From: Planococcus rifietoensis
Lineage (GTDB): Bacteria > Bacillota > Bacilli > Bacillales_A > Planococcaceae
Length of the DNA: 64,000 nucleotides
Assembly: GCF_001465795.2 (NCBI RefSeq)
Contig: NZ_CP013659.2
Coordinates: 693,501 to 757,500, forward strand
Direction: 5' to 3'
Each line of letters opens with the position of its first letter. Position 1 is the stretch's first letter. Shown here piece by piece: positions 17,616 through 26,372 of this stretch. The notes beneath the pieces were generated by a model. That model saw nothing but the letters and a program-made list of their open reading frames with translations, did no database searches and was not told where the DNA came from. A program made the position numbers and the translations under genes.

Positions 17616-18838
17616 TGAGCTTTCAGGACAAGTTAGCGCAATATGCGGAATTGACTGTCCGTGTCGGCGTCAACATCCAGCCGGGGCAGGAGCTATTGAT
17701 TGCGACGACGACGGATACCGTGGAATTCACGCGTTTGGTCGTTGAAAAAGCCTACGAAGCCGGGGCTAAGCAAGTCCATGTCGCGTTTTCGGACCCGTCA
17801 GTTATACGGACGCATTACGAATTGGCACCGGACGCCGCGTTTCATGAATTTCCGGATTGGGTCGTCAAACAGCGCGACGCTATCATCGACCATAAAGGCG
17901 CATTCTTGTGGATCGATGCGGAAGACCCGGATTTGCTTACAGGTATTCCGGCAAAACGCCTAAGCGATGCTCAAAAATCCGCTGGAAAGGCATTGGAACG
18001 CTATCGCCAGGCTGTCGGATCCGATAAGATCGCTTGGTCGATCGTTGCGATCCCCTCTGAAAAATGGGCGCAAAAAGTGTTCCCGGACGAACAGGATCGA
18101 ATGGCCGCTCTGTGGCAAGCGATTTTCCAGACCGTGCGCATCGGAGACGGTGACGCAGTCGCATTGTGGCAGGAGCATATCGCCAACTTGGAACGGCGGG
18201 CGGCCGCATTGAACGAACGGCGCTACCGGAAATTGCATTACCGTGCGCCAGGAACCGATTTGACGATCGGTTTGCCAGATGGCCATATTTGGATGAGCGG
18301 CGCTTCCCGCACGCCGGACCAAGTGCCGTTCATCGCCAATATGCCGACTGAAGAAGTATATACCGTGCCGGCCAAACTGGAAGTCGAAGGCACCGTGCGC
18401 AATACGAAGCCGCTCGTTTACCAAGGCAATATCATCGATGGCTTCACGTTGCGCTTCGAAAACGGCCGTATCACACAAGCGCGAGCGGAAATCGGCCAGG
18501 AACTATTGGATGAATTGCTTTTAGCCGACGAAGGCGCAGCATATCTTGGGGAAGTAGCACTTGTGCCGGTTGAATCGCCGATTTCGGCTTCCGGCATTTT
18601 GTTCTACAATACCCTATTCGATGAAAATGCATCGAATCATTTGGCAATCGGCGATTCCTACCCGACTTGCCTCGAAGGCGGAAAAGACTTGGAACGCGAT
18701 CAATTAAAGGATTACGGATTGAATACATCGATCGTCCATGAAGATTTCATGATCGGTTCGAGCGAGATGGACATCGACGGCATTACAGAAGACGGCAAGA
18801 CCGAAGCGATTTTCCGAAAAGGAAATTGGGCATTCTAA
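17612..18838 (+). CDS. M29-family metal-dependent aminopeptidase (AmpS-like)
   Basis: A 408-residue cytosolic aminopeptidase of the thermophilic AmpT/AmpS family, which uses two metal ions to remove N-terminal residues from peptides. Family segments seen are ELTVRVGVNIQPGQEL at the N-terminus, MPTEEVYTVP (metal ligand Glu) near 245, FDENASNHLAIGDSYP near 340, and HEDFMIGS near 375. It overlaps the helicase gene (ATGATG at the junction, so the start may be 17612 or 17615). A close paralogue is encoded at 29170. Confidence 0.95.
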   Translation: MMSFQDKLAQYAELTVRVGVNIQPGQELLIATTTDTVEFTRLVVEKAYEAGAKQVHVAFSDPSVIRTHYELAPDAAFHEFPDWVVKQRDAIIDHKGAFLWIDAEDPDLLTGIPAKRLSDAQKSAGKALERYRQAVGSDKIAWSIVAIPSEKWAQKVFPDEQDRMAALWQAIFQTVRIGDGDAVALWQEHIANLERRAAALNERRYRKLHYRAPGTDLTIGLPDGHIWMSGASRTPDQVPFIANMPTEEVYTVPAKLEVEGTVRNTKPLVYQGNIIDGFTLRFENGRITQARAEIGQELLDELLLADEGAAYLGEVALVPVESPISASGILFYNTLFDENASNHLAIGDSYPTCLEGGKDLERDQLKDYGLNTSIVHEDFMIGSSEMDIDGITEDGKTEAIFRKGNWAF

Positions 18839-18850
18839 CGAGGTGAGCAT

Positions 18851-19786
18851 ATGAAAAAGACGATGATTGCAATGGCGGCGGGAATGATGCTAGTGGCAGC
18901 AGGGAACCCGGCGTCTGCGGAGCCGCAAATTCCTGCCGCTTATGTGGCGATCGGCGATTCACTGGCGGCAGGCCAGACGCCGAACCGGTCAATCGACAGC
19001 GGTTATACAGATTTGATTGCGCAGGAATTGACGCGCAACCAGCCGCTGGCGTTCTATTCAAAAGACTTGGCGTTTCCTGGATTCACCACAGGAGATGTCC
19101 TGGAAAGCATCGAGTCGGATGAAGCAAAAGAGCTGCTGGGCCAGGCGAACATCATCACGGTGTCTGCCGGAGCGAATGATTTGCTGCGCCTCGTGCAAGC
19201 GAATGCCGCTGAAGGGGCGTTGAGCTTTGAAGAGATCCAAGCGGATTACGCGCTGAATGCGGCGCGTGAAAACGTCGAAACAATTCTTTCTGAACTGGAG
19301 GAGCTTGCGCCGACAGCGGATATCTATATAATGGGCTATTATTTTGCATACCCGCATGCCCGTGACAGCCAAAAACAAGGCACGGCTGGGCAATTGGAAC
19401 AATTAAACGACATCCTCAAGCAGGAAGCAGAACAGGCGGGCGCGACATTTGTCGATGTAGCCGACCGTTTCGGTGAGGATGCCGTGGAACTCGTCCCGAA
19501 TTCCGGAGACGTCCATCCGAACGTAGATGGCTATCAGGAGATGGCGAATGCATTCTTCGAGCAATACGGCGAAGGGTTTAAAGTGGAAGATGCAGAACTT
19601 CCGGAACCGGCGCCTGTAACGTTCGAAGAAATCCAGCAAATGCAAGAACAGGAAGAGCCGTCAGGTGAAGCGGATGAAGAAGAAGCCGATTCGGAAGATG
19701 TTTCTAGTGACGATTCTGCCACCAAGCCTTCTGAAGGCAAGGATCTGGATTATTTAGCGATTCGCCAGGCATTGCCGCTCATTTAA
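18851..19786 (+). CDS. Secreted SGNH/GDSL-family lipase or esterase
   Basis: A 311-residue exported hydrolase. A signal peptide (MKKTMIAMAAGMMLVAAGNP) ends at ASA, residue 23. The GDSL block AIGDSLAAG carries nucleophile Ser37, SAGANDLL is block III, and DVHPNVDGYQEMA gives the Asp/His dyad. The last ~55 residues are an acidic, low-complexity tail rich in Glu, Asp and Ser. The substrate (lipid, acetylated cell-wall sugar or other ester) is unknown. It lies 12 bp after the aminopeptidase gene and ends at a terminator. Confidence 0.93.
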   Translation: MKKTMIAMAAGMMLVAAGNPASAEPQIPAAYVAIGDSLAAGQTPNRSIDSGYTDLIAQELTRNQPLAFYSKDLAFPGFTTGDVLESIESDEAKELLGQANIITVSAGANDLLRLVQANAAEGALSFEEIQADYALNAARENVETILSELEELAPTADIYIMGYYFAYPHARDSQKQGTAGQLEQLNDILKQEAEQAGATFVDVADRFGEDAVELVPNSGDVHPNVDGYQEMANAFFEQYGEGFKVEDAELPEPAPVTFEEIQQMQEQEEPSGEADEEEADSEDVSSDDSATKPSEGKDLDYLAIRQALPLI

Positions 19787-19802
19787 AAAACTTAAGCAAT
19801 AT

Positions 19803-19844
19803 AAAAAGGCCGGAGAAAATGATTCATTTTCTCCGGCCTTTTAT
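19803..19844. terminator. Bidirectional terminator after the SGNH hydrolase gene
   Basis: AAAAGGCCGGAGAAAATG pairs with CATTTTCTCCGGCCTTTT around ATT. It also closes the small minus-strand gene next to it. Confidence 0.93.
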
Positions 19845-19847
19845 TGT

Positions 19848-19997
19848 TCAGCGGCTTTTTCGTGAGTCGCTGCGGTTACGTGCATCATTTTCATTGTTTG
19901 CGTTGTTCTTCTTGCGGTTGTTCATCACTTTGCGGATGATTGGGTATGCAATCGGTCCGTATTTAATCGCAGATCTGACAAGTCTTCCAATAGCCAT
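19848..19997 (-). CDS. Small basic hypothetical protein (49 aa)
   Basis: A short gene with GGAG 8 nt before its ATG and a shared terminator right after its stop. The product starts MAIGRLVRSAIKYGPIAYPI and continues with RKVMNNRKK. It then becomes an Asn-, Arg- and Ser-rich hydrophilic tail. The N-terminal half could form an amphipathic helix that touches the membrane. The opposite strand carries a longer open frame, but that frame has no ribosome binding site. I do not recognise a characterised homologue. Confidence 0.65.
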   Translation of the reverse strand: MAIGRLVRSAIKYGPIAYPIIRKVMNNRKKNNANNENDARNRSDSRKSR

Positions 19998-20061
19998 ATT
20001 TATCGCTCCATTCATTTTTTCGTATTGAGGTTTATTAGAGTTTTCCCGGTTTCAGCCTTTT

Positions 20062-21162
20062 TTAAACCTCTGTCGGGGCGATGGCGTGTGCGATCAGAAT
20101 ATCCTTATAGGAATGGACGCTTGAAATCGAGACGTATTCCGCATTGCCATGCCAGTCGTCTCCACTCGGCCCGAACTCGATGGCGCCTTGCCCGCCGATT
20201 TTCTCGGCGTAATAACGGGTATCGGCAGCACCGTGCTGGCCGAACAGCACCGGCTGTTCCGAAAGCGTCGATTCGACGGCCTTCATCAAGGTCTGGATAT
20301 ACGGATGGTCGTCCGTCGTCGTCAAGGCAGGGGTCGAGCCGCTCGCTTTGTATTCCATATCGACACCGAGCGTGTTGGCCAGCTGTTCCATTTGGCGGAC
20401 GATCTCATCCTTGTCCTGTCCCGGCATGAAGCGGATATCGTAGGACATCTTGCAGATTTCAGGCACGACATTATAACGATCGCCTGCATTGATGATCGGC
20501 AAGTTGACGGAAGGCTGCTCATAGTATTCCGTCGATTCTTTGCGGAACGGCAAATCGTTCATGCCGGCATGGAATTTCATCGCCGATTCGATGGCGTTAA
20601 TGCCTTCCCATGGGCGCGATCCGTGAGCCGGTTTGCCTTTGAATGTCAAATCCATTCTCAGGATGCCTTTCGATTGCAAGCCGATCTTCAAATGGGTCGG
20701 TTCACCGCAAATGACGAAGTCGCCGTAATGGCCTTGGTCGACGAGCCATTTCGAAGTATTGCGTCCGCCAATCTCTTCATCGGTGACAATGTGCAAATGC
20801 ACTTCACGCGGCAATGCAGAAGCGTCGAGTTCGACAAATGCCTGCATCATCGCAGCAACCCCGGCTTTCATGTCTGCCGACCCGCGGCCATATAGTTTAT
20901 CGCCTTCTTCGATTGGGGAAAATTGCTCTTTATGCCCGGGCACGACGTCGACATGGCCGTTCCAGATGATCTTTTCGGCGCCTTGCCCTTTAACTGCTGT
21001 CAGCATGAGGTAGCCGTCGTTATCGTGTACTTCGACTTCTTCGCCTTTCGCCTTTAGCCAGGCAGAGCAGAACATCAGCGCTTCGTTCGCTCCTTCTTTC
21101 GTATCGCTTTCGATTTTGATCAAATCCTTCAATAAATCAATCATTGATCCGGCAGTTTTCAA
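20062..21162 (-). CDS. M20-family peptidase/deacylase (ArgE/DapE type)
   Basis: A cytosolic zinc hydrolase of about 366 residues. The metal ligands are visible: His in NGHVDVVPG, bridging Asp in GRGSADMKAG, the Glu pair in TDEEIGG, and CGEPT. A dimerisation domain fills the middle and a late His lies in DDWHGNAEY. ArgE/DapE relatives remove acetyl or succinyl groups from amino acids, but the exact substrate is unclear. I choose TTG at 21162, preceded by GGTGGTGGAGG. A GTG at 21183 and an ATG at 21123 are alternatives. It is divergent from the thiT riboswitch unit. Confidence 0.88.
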   Translation of the reverse strand: MKTAGSMIDLLKDLIKIESDTKEGANEALMFCSAWLKAKGEEVEVHDNDGYLMLTAVKGQGAEKIIWNGHVDVVPGHKEQFSPIEEGDKLYGRGSADMKAGVAAMMQAFVELDASALPREVHLHIVTDEEIGGRNTSKWLVDQGHYGDFVICGEPTHLKIGLQSKGILRMDLTFKGKPAHGSRPWEGINAIESAMKFHAGMNDLPFRKESTEYYEQPSVNLPIINAGDRYNVVPEICKMSYDIRFMPGQDKDEIVRQMEQLANTLGVDMEYKASGSTPALTTTDDHPYIQTLMKAVESTLSEQPVLFGQHGAADTRYYAEKIGGQGAIEFGPSGDDWHGNAEYVSISSVHSYKDILIAHAIAPTEV

Positions 21163-21231
21163 ACTGCCTCCACCACCTTCCACAAAGTTTGCTAGTTTCT
21201 ATCTACCCTAATCCGTTTGGCTGAAACGGCC

Positions 21232-21260
21232 TTGCAAGCCAAGTATGCGTTGTGTACAAT
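21232..21260 (+). promoter_or_regulatory. Sigma-A promoter of the thiT riboswitch unit
   Basis: TTGCAA, 17-nt spacer, TACAAT, about 25 bp upstream of the riboswitch aptamer. Confidence 0.6.
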
Positions 21261-21285
21261 ACACATAATAGCGGAATAATTGTAT

Positions 21286-21374
21286 ACACCACAAGGGGAG
21301 CTTTGGCTGAGAGTGAACGAGTAAGTTCTTACCCTTCGAACCTGTAAGTTAACACTTGCGCAGGGATGTGGATG
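21286..21374 (+). ncRNA. TPP (thiamine pyrophosphate) riboswitch
   Basis: A THI-box aptamer. P1 pairs CCACA (21289-21293) with TGTGG (21367-21371). The invariant blocks GGGG...TGGCTGAGA, ACCCTT-cg-AACCTG and GCAGGGA occur in the right order. Bound thiamine pyrophosphate should stabilise this fold and allow the downstream terminator to form, shutting off the thiamine transporter when the vitamin is plentiful. Confidence 0.96.
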
Positions 21375-21390
21375 GAAAACCGGCCCAAGC

Positions 21391-21422
21391 GGCGCCAGGA
21401 TCTGTCCTGGCGCCGTTTTTTA
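21391..21422 (+). terminator. Riboswitch-controlled terminator before thiT
   Basis: A perfect 10-bp stem GGCGCCAGGA/TCCTGGCGCC plus a T-run lies between the aptamer and thiT, the expression platform of a transcription-OFF switch. Confidence 0.9.
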
Positions 21423-21481
21423 TATGGTTTTTTAAAAACGGCCCTTCTGGTGATGTGCAAATCCAAAAGGAGGCAGTTTGA

Positions 21482-22057
21482 ATGAGGAATAAACGTGTAT
21501 TGTTAATGGTCGAAATTGCGATTTTTGCAGCTCTCGGCTTTGTATTGGATTTTATCGCCTTTCGCATGCCGCAAGGGGGATCGGTCAGCCTGGTCATGAT
21601 CCCGATCGTGCTGATGGCATTCCGCAGGGGCATCGGAGCGGGTGTCATCACGGGCCTTTTAGTCGGCTTGCTGCAAATTGTCACGGGCTTTATCTCGGTA
21701 GCGCCGCTGTCGTTCGGCTTTGTGGTCATGCAAGTCATTTTGGATTATTTGCTGGCATATGGCGTCGTCGGTTTGGCCGGTATGATGCGCGGCCGTTACT
21801 TGGAAGCCGTGCGTGCGAGAAAGACCGGAAAAGTCATTGCCATGGTCGCACTTGGCGTATTGATTGGGTCATTTCTCCGTTATGTGATCCACGTCATTAC
21901 GGGGATCCTATTCTTCGGCATGTTTGCGGAAGGCAATGTCTTCGTCTATTCAGCAGTCTATAACGCTACTTATATGATTCCCGTTGCGATCGTCGCAGCG
22001 ATTGTTTGCTCTTTGTTGTTCATTACAGCGCCGCGTTTGACGCAGCCGGATTCATGA
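21482..22057 (+). CDS. thiT: Thiamine ECF transporter S component ThiT
   Basis: A 191-residue membrane protein with about six helices. It binds thiamine outside and works with the shared EcfA/A'/T energy module, which is encoded elsewhere. It begins MRNKRVLLMVEIAIFAALGF, and the VLDFIAFRMPQGGSVSLVMIP segment is typical of ThiT (YuaJ). The ATG follows AAAAGGAGG. The TPP riboswitch and terminator directly upstream confirm the substrate and its feedback control. A terminator follows the gene. Confidence 0.95.
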   Translation: MRNKRVLLMVEIAIFAALGFVLDFIAFRMPQGGSVSLVMIPIVLMAFRRGIGAGVITGLLVGLLQIVTGFISVAPLSFGFVVMQVILDYLLAYGVVGLAGMMRGRYLEAVRARKTGKVIAMVALGVLIGSFLRYVIHVITGILFFGMFAEGNVFVYSAVYNATYMIPVAIVAAIVCSLLFITAPRLTQPDS

Positions 22058-22059
22058 TC

Positions 22060-22089
22060 AAAAAACCGCCTATCGCTAGGCGGTTTTTT
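22060..22089 (+). terminator. Terminator after thiT
   Basis: AAAAAACCGCCTA-tcgc-TAGGCGGTTTTTT. Confidence 0.94.
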
Positions 22090-22176
22090 GATGGATAAAG
22101 AAAATAATGAATGCTGTTTATTGGTTATTTATGGGAAATCATCGGAAGGTAGGAGAGGCGAGAGCGGCTTATTCTA

Positions 22177-22185
22177 TGTTATAAT
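22177..22185 (+). promoter_or_regulatory. Extended -10 promoter element of map
   Basis: TG-t-TATAAT lies 34 bp before the map start. No convincing -35 is seen, as is common for extended -10 promoters. Confidence 0.5.
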
Positions 22186-22218
22186 GTCCAAATAGAATAG
22201 TTTGAAAGAAGGGTCAGT

Positions 22219-22971
22219 ATGATAGCGACTAATGAAAAAGATATTGAAGGTTTGAAAAAAGCCGGACAAATGGTGGCAGAAATCCGCGAAACGATGAAAG
22301 CAGCCGTGAAGCCGGGCATTACGACGAAAGAACTCGATGAACTGGGCGGCCGCCTGTTCAAAGAATGGGGCGGCGTTTCTGCCCCGAAATCGGAATATGA
22401 TTTCCCGGGCTATACATGCATCAGCGTTAACGAAGAAGTGGCGCACGGAATTCCTGGTAAGCGTGTCATCAACGATGGCGACATCGTCAATATTGATGTG
22501 TCTGGATCATACGGGGAGTATTTCGCGGATACGGGCATTTCATTCGTGGTCGGAGAAGGGCACGAAGCGAAAGAAAAACTTTGCCAAGCGGCAGAATCCG
22601 CATTCGAACGTGCCATGATGAAAGTGAAAGCCGGCGCCAAACTGAATCAGATCGGCAAGGCAGTCGAACGCGAAGCGAAAGACCAAGGCTTGTTCGTCAT
22701 CAAGAACCTGACAGGTCATGGCGTTGGAAAATCGCTTCACGAGGCGCCGCAATATATCCTTAATTATTACGATGCGTGGGAAACGACGATCTTGAAAGAA
22801 GGCATGGTGCTTGCAGTCGAACCGTTTATTTCCCAAAAGGCTGAGCATATCATCGAATCAGGGGACGGCTGGACCTTTATCACACCGGACCAATCGCTCG
22901 TCGCACAGATCGAACATACCGTACTCGTCACAAAAGGCGAACCGATTTTGTTGACGAAACTCGAAAAATAA
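22219..22971 (+). CDS. map: Type I methionine aminopeptidase
   Basis: A 250-residue cytosolic enzyme that removes the initiator Met from new proteins. The dinuclear metal site is complete: Asp in VNIDVS, Asp in YFADTG, His in LTGHGVG, Glu in LAVEPF and Glu in AQIEHTV. The conserved substrate His is in VAHGIPG. It is a stand-alone gene with its own promoter and terminator. Genomes of this group often encode a second copy in the ribosomal protein cluster, so this is probably the accessory MapB (YflG) type. Confidence 0.95.
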   Translation: MIATNEKDIEGLKKAGQMVAEIRETMKAAVKPGITTKELDELGGRLFKEWGGVSAPKSEYDFPGYTCISVNEEVAHGIPGKRVINDGDIVNIDVSGSYGEYFADTGISFVVGEGHEAKEKLCQAAESAFERAMMKVKAGAKLNQIGKAVEREAKDQGLFVIKNLTGHGVGKSLHEAPQYILNYYDAWETTILKEGMVLAVEPFISQKAEHIIESGDGWTFITPDQSLVAQIEHTVLVTKGEPILLTKLEK

Positions 22972-22983
22972 AATCAACGAATA

Positions 22984-23018
22984 TAAAAAAACAACCATCA
23001 GCCGATGGTTGTTTTTTT
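22984..23018. terminator. Bidirectional terminator, map / TspO-like gene
   Basis: AAACAACCATC-agcc-GATGGTTGTTT with A- and T-runs on the two sides, between convergent genes. Confidence 0.93.
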
Positions 23019-23757
23019 ATGGTGTCATACCTGTTTTTGCCGGCTTCTTCTTAATCAAAAGAATGCCGGTCAGTAAGACTCCGCTTAAGAATAAAGCTGC
23101 CGTGCTGACCAATAGTTCATCCATGCCGTGGCGTACGGCAATCGCGACGAACGCCCAGATAAAGACCAAAGTCAGCGGGATATCCGAATGGTGGAAACGT
23201 ATGTGAAGCGCCAATGCGGTCGCCACGGTCAGCATGATGACCGTCCATAATTGATCGCTCAGCCCCCAGCCGCTCCAGCTGTAGAAAGTCAGGACATAGC
23301 TAATATTAGCGATGGTCGCGACACTGATCCAGCCCAGATTGACAGAGACCGGCAAACGTTCTGTAAAGCCCCGTTCGCCGTTTCCGTATTCCAAGTACAA
23401 AGCGATCAGCGACAATAGATAGGCAATCATTGCAGCGATCGACCAAATAAAGAACTCATAATGCCAGCAAAGCAGCCAGGCGATATTGAAAACAGCGCTC
23501 AAGATGAAATACAATGACACTTTTGCTGAAGGGTGCACTCCTTTTTTCAAGCGCAGCCAAAAGCCGATGATCCAGATAGCCAATAAAATATATATAACGG
23601 ACCAGATGGAAAATGCATAACCGGCCGGCGTAAAGAGGACCGGCACACGGTCGGAGATTTCACCGGTAGTCTGACCGTTGATCGGCAAAATATTCGCCAA
23701 GGCATTCATGGTGACGACGGCGATAAATGCCAGCGTCATCAGCAGTACGCGAATCAT
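23017..23757 (-). CDS. TspO/MBR-like (tryptophan-rich sensory) membrane protein
   Basis: A 246-residue integral membrane protein with about seven hydrophobic helices. The segment FTPAGYAFSIWSVIYILLAI resembles the WTPPGWVF...WxxLY signature of TspO. The protein is longer than the 160 residues usual for that family and belongs to the longer Bacillales version. TspO proteins bind porphyrins or tryptophan-like ligands; its role here is unknown. The ATG 23757 follows GAGGAGGG, so the in-frame upstream extension is not translated. Confidence 0.6.
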   Translation of the reverse strand: MIRVLLMTLAFIAVVTMNALANILPINGQTTGEISDRVPVLFTPAGYAFSIWSVIYILLAIWIIGFWLRLKKGVHPSAKVSLYFILSAVFNIAWLLCWHYEFFIWSIAAMIAYLLSLIALYLEYGNGERGFTERLPVSVNLGWISVATIANISYVLTFYSWSGWGLSDQLWTVIMLTVATALALHIRFHHSDIPLTLVFIWAFVAIAVRHGMDELLVSTAALFLSGVLLTGILLIKKKPAKTGMTP

Positions 23758-23891
23758 ATGAAATCCCTCCTCAAATATCAGTATAAACTCGCCAGCCCGC
23801 ACGACCAACAAGAAAGTGCAGGAAGTTTTTGAAAAATGGCGATATCGTGAAATGTACCAGGCAGTCGTCGTTCCCGTTCCTTGAAGGGAGA

Positions 23892-23900
23892 TGTTATACT
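23892..23900 (+). promoter_or_regulatory. Extended -10 promoter element of pepF
   Basis: TG-t-TATACT is located 44 bp before the pepF start codon. Confidence 0.45.
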
Positions 23901-23943
23901 TATTAATGTATTTTGAAAATTCGTGACTGCAGGGGGAAAAAAG

Positions 23944-25743
23944 ATGACGAATACGTATCCGGAAGTCTGGGAGCTCGATAGTTTATTTTCAGGGGGAAGC
24001 GATTCAGCTGAGTTGAGAACGCATCTGGACGCGACAGGCAAAAAACTGGCCGATTTTGAACAAACTGCTGCTACATTTGACGTGCCAAACCGAAGAGCCG
24101 ACGCGCAGCTAGTAGCGGCGTTCTTGGAACAGACCAGTGATGTATCGGTGGACCTCCGCCAAGCCGGGGCGTTTATCGGCTGCTTGATGGCGCAAAACAC
24201 CGAAGACAAAAAAGCGGCATTGCTGCAAAGTGAACACGCATTGCTGCGGTCGCGTTTCCAAAGTGCTTTCTTGAAATTCAAGCAGGCCCTAATGGAGGCG
24301 GATCCGAATCTCTGGTCAGATCTGCTTTCGACTGAAGACTTGAAGGAATTTGCCTTCATTTTGGACGAATGGCGCAAAGAAGCGAAACGGCTATTATCTG
24401 AACAAGAGGAAGGGCTCATTACATCGCTCGGCATCGATGGCTATCACGCGTGGAGCGAATTATACGATTTGCTGATCGCTTCCGTATCGGTCCAAGTGGA
24501 AGTCGATGGGGAAGATAAGACCTTGTCTGTTGGGCAGGCAAATAATTTGAGCTCCCACCGAGATGCAAGCGTACGGAAGGAAGCTTACGACAAGCTGGAA
24601 GCGGCATGGGGCGAAAAAGAAGAGCTATTTGCCAAAACCTTGAACTCACTCGCAGGGTTCCGGCTGCAAATGTATAAAAAGCGCGGCGTCGACAATGTGC
24701 TAGAAGAGCCGTTGCAGATGAACCGCATGAAACAGGAAACCTTGGACGTCATGTGGCAAGCCATCAGCGAACATAAACAGCCATTTGCGGATTACTTGGC
24801 GCGCAAGGCGCAACTGCTCGGTAAAGAAAAGCTCGCCTGGTACGATGTCGACGCGCCGGTCGTGGAAAACTCCCAGTCGTTCGACTACGAACAAGGGTCG
24901 GAGTTCATCATCCGCCATTTCGGGAAATTCGGCCCGGAATTGGAGAAATTCTCCCGCCACGCGCTGGAAAACGGCTGGGTGGAAGCGGAAGACCGCGCGC
25001 ATAAGATGCCGGGGGGCTTTTGCACATCGCTTCCGAAAAGCGGCGAATCGCGCATCTTCATGACCTACAGCGGATCGATGTCCAATGTCGCGACATTAGC
25101 CCATGAATTGGGGCATGCCTTCCATACGCATGCGCTGCAACCGATGCATGACTTGAACCGCAGCTATGCGATGAACGTCGCCGAAACGGCGTCGACTTTC
25201 GCGGAAATGATCGTAGCCGACGCAGCGGTCAAGAATGCTGTGACCAAAGAAGAGAAAATCTCGTTGCTGGAAGACAAGATCCAGCGCAGCGTGGCGTTTT
25301 TCATGAACATCCATGCCCGCTTCCTGTTCGAGACTAGATTCTATGAAGAACGCAAGAATGGCGTAGTTCCGGCAAGCCGCTTGAACGAATTGATGGAACA
25401 GGCCCAAAAGGAAGCGTTTGCCGGCAGTTTATCGGAAGGGCATCCACATTTCTGGGCATCGAAATTGCATTTCTATATCACCGATGTGCCGTTCTATAAT
25501 TTCCCGTATACATTCGGTTACTTGTTCTCGCTCAGCGTGTACGCGAAAGCGCTCGAAGAGGGACAAGGGTTCGAAGAGAAATATATGGCCTTGCTCCGTG
25601 ACACAGCGGTCATGAGTACAGAACAATTGGCGATAAAGCATCTCGGAGAAGATATCACCGAAAAAGGGTTCTGGGAAAAAGGCATTGCCTTATGTACAAA
25701 AGATGTTGAGGAATTCATCAAATTGACTGCAGAAGAGGGATAA
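23944..25743 (+). CDS. pepF: M3-family oligoendopeptidase F
   Basis: A 599-residue cytosolic zinc metallopeptidase that cuts oligopeptides of roughly 7-17 residues. The HExxH site lies in TLAHELGHAFHTHAL near residue 390, and the third ligand Glu in NVAETASTFAEM about 27 residues later. An N-terminal helical domain covers about 1-200. The ATG 23944 follows AGGGGGAAAA. It is followed one base later by a GNAT acetyltransferase gene whose ribosome binding site lies inside pepF, so the two are co-transcribed. Confidence 0.96.
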   Translation: MTNTYPEVWELDSLFSGGSDSAELRTHLDATGKKLADFEQTAATFDVPNRRADAQLVAAFLEQTSDVSVDLRQAGAFIGCLMAQNTEDKKAALLQSEHALLRSRFQSAFLKFKQALMEADPNLWSDLLSTEDLKEFAFILDEWRKEAKRLLSEQEEGLITSLGIDGYHAWSELYDLLIASVSVQVEVDGEDKTLSVGQANNLSSHRDASVRKEAYDKLEAAWGEKEELFAKTLNSLAGFRLQMYKKRGVDNVLEEPLQMNRMKQETLDVMWQAISEHKQPFADYLARKAQLLGKEKLAWYDVDAPVVENSQSFDYEQGSEFIIRHFGKFGPELEKFSRHALENGWVEAEDRAHKMPGGFCTSLPKSGESRIFMTYSGSMSNVATLAHELGHAFHTHALQPMHDLNRSYAMNVAETASTFAEMIVADAAVKNAVTKEEKISLLEDKIQRSVAFFMNIHARFLFETRFYEERKNGVVPASRLNELMEQAQKEAFAGSLSEGHPHFWASKLHFYITDVPFYNFPYTFGYLFSLSVYAKALEEGQGFEEKYMALLRDTAVMSTEQLAIKHLGEDITEKGFWEKGIALCTKDVEEFIKLTAEEG

Positions 25744-25744
25744 G

Positions 25745-26293
25745 ATGAATCTGCTTTTTGAAGGCAAAACCTGTTATCTGCGCACACTCACCGTAGAAGA
25801 TGCTGAAGACATGGTGCGGATCCTGGTGAAAAACCGCGATTATTGGGCGATTTATGAGCCGAGGCATCGCGATAGTTATTTCACGATCGCCGTACAGCGC
25901 GAGAAAATCCGTGAATCGATCTACCAAGCGAGAGAAAACCGGGAATACAGTTTTGGGATTTTCTCACACGACACCAATCAGCTGATTGGTCATATTTCCA
26001 TATACAGCATCAAGCGCTTGCCGTTCCTAAGCGCCTTGGTCGGCTACTCGATGGACGAAGAGTTTATCGGCCGCGGCATTGCGAGTGAAGCGGTCCGCTT
26101 GATCACGGCTTTCGGATTTGAGCAATTGCGCCTCCACCGTGTGGAAGCGTATGTCGCCCCGGATAACATCGGCTCGTTGCGCGTGCTCGAAAAAGCGGGA
26201 TTTGAAAAAGAAGGCTTGCTCAAGCAATTCCTGTTCATCAATGGGGAATGGAAAGACCATTATTATTACGCATTGCTCGAACAGGATTTTTGA
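25745..26293 (+). CDS. GNAT N-acetyltransferase, RimJ/RimL type
   Basis: A 182-residue acetyl-CoA-dependent acetyltransferase. Strand-helix elements and the CoA loop appear in EEFIGRGIASEAVRLI (residues about 100-115). They are followed by the RimJ-like RLHRVEAYVAPDNIGSLRVLEK. It probably acetylates a protein N-terminus or small amine. The start codon is one base after the pepF stop, with GAAGAGGG within the end of pepF, which indicates tight coupling. Confidence 0.9.
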   Translation: MNLLFEGKTCYLRTLTVEDAEDMVRILVKNRDYWAIYEPRHRDSYFTIAVQREKIRESIYQARENREYSFGIFSHDTNQLIGHISIYSIKRLPFLSALVGYSMDEEFIGRGIASEAVRLITAFGFEQLRLHRVEAYVAPDNIGSLRVLEKAGFEKEGLLKQFLFINGEWKDHYYYALLEQDF

Positions 26294-26372
26294 AAGGGCA
26301 AGGCCGCTTATCTGAGATGGTGGAAGGATATGCGGAGATGGTTTGAAAGATAAAGAAGGGAGAGGGTGCTAT

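Noticed and set aside
20149..20895. A 248-codon plus-strand frame opposite the M20 peptidase
   Set aside because: The minus-strand frame has all catalytic motifs of the M20 family. The plus-strand frame matches no family and has no start signal.
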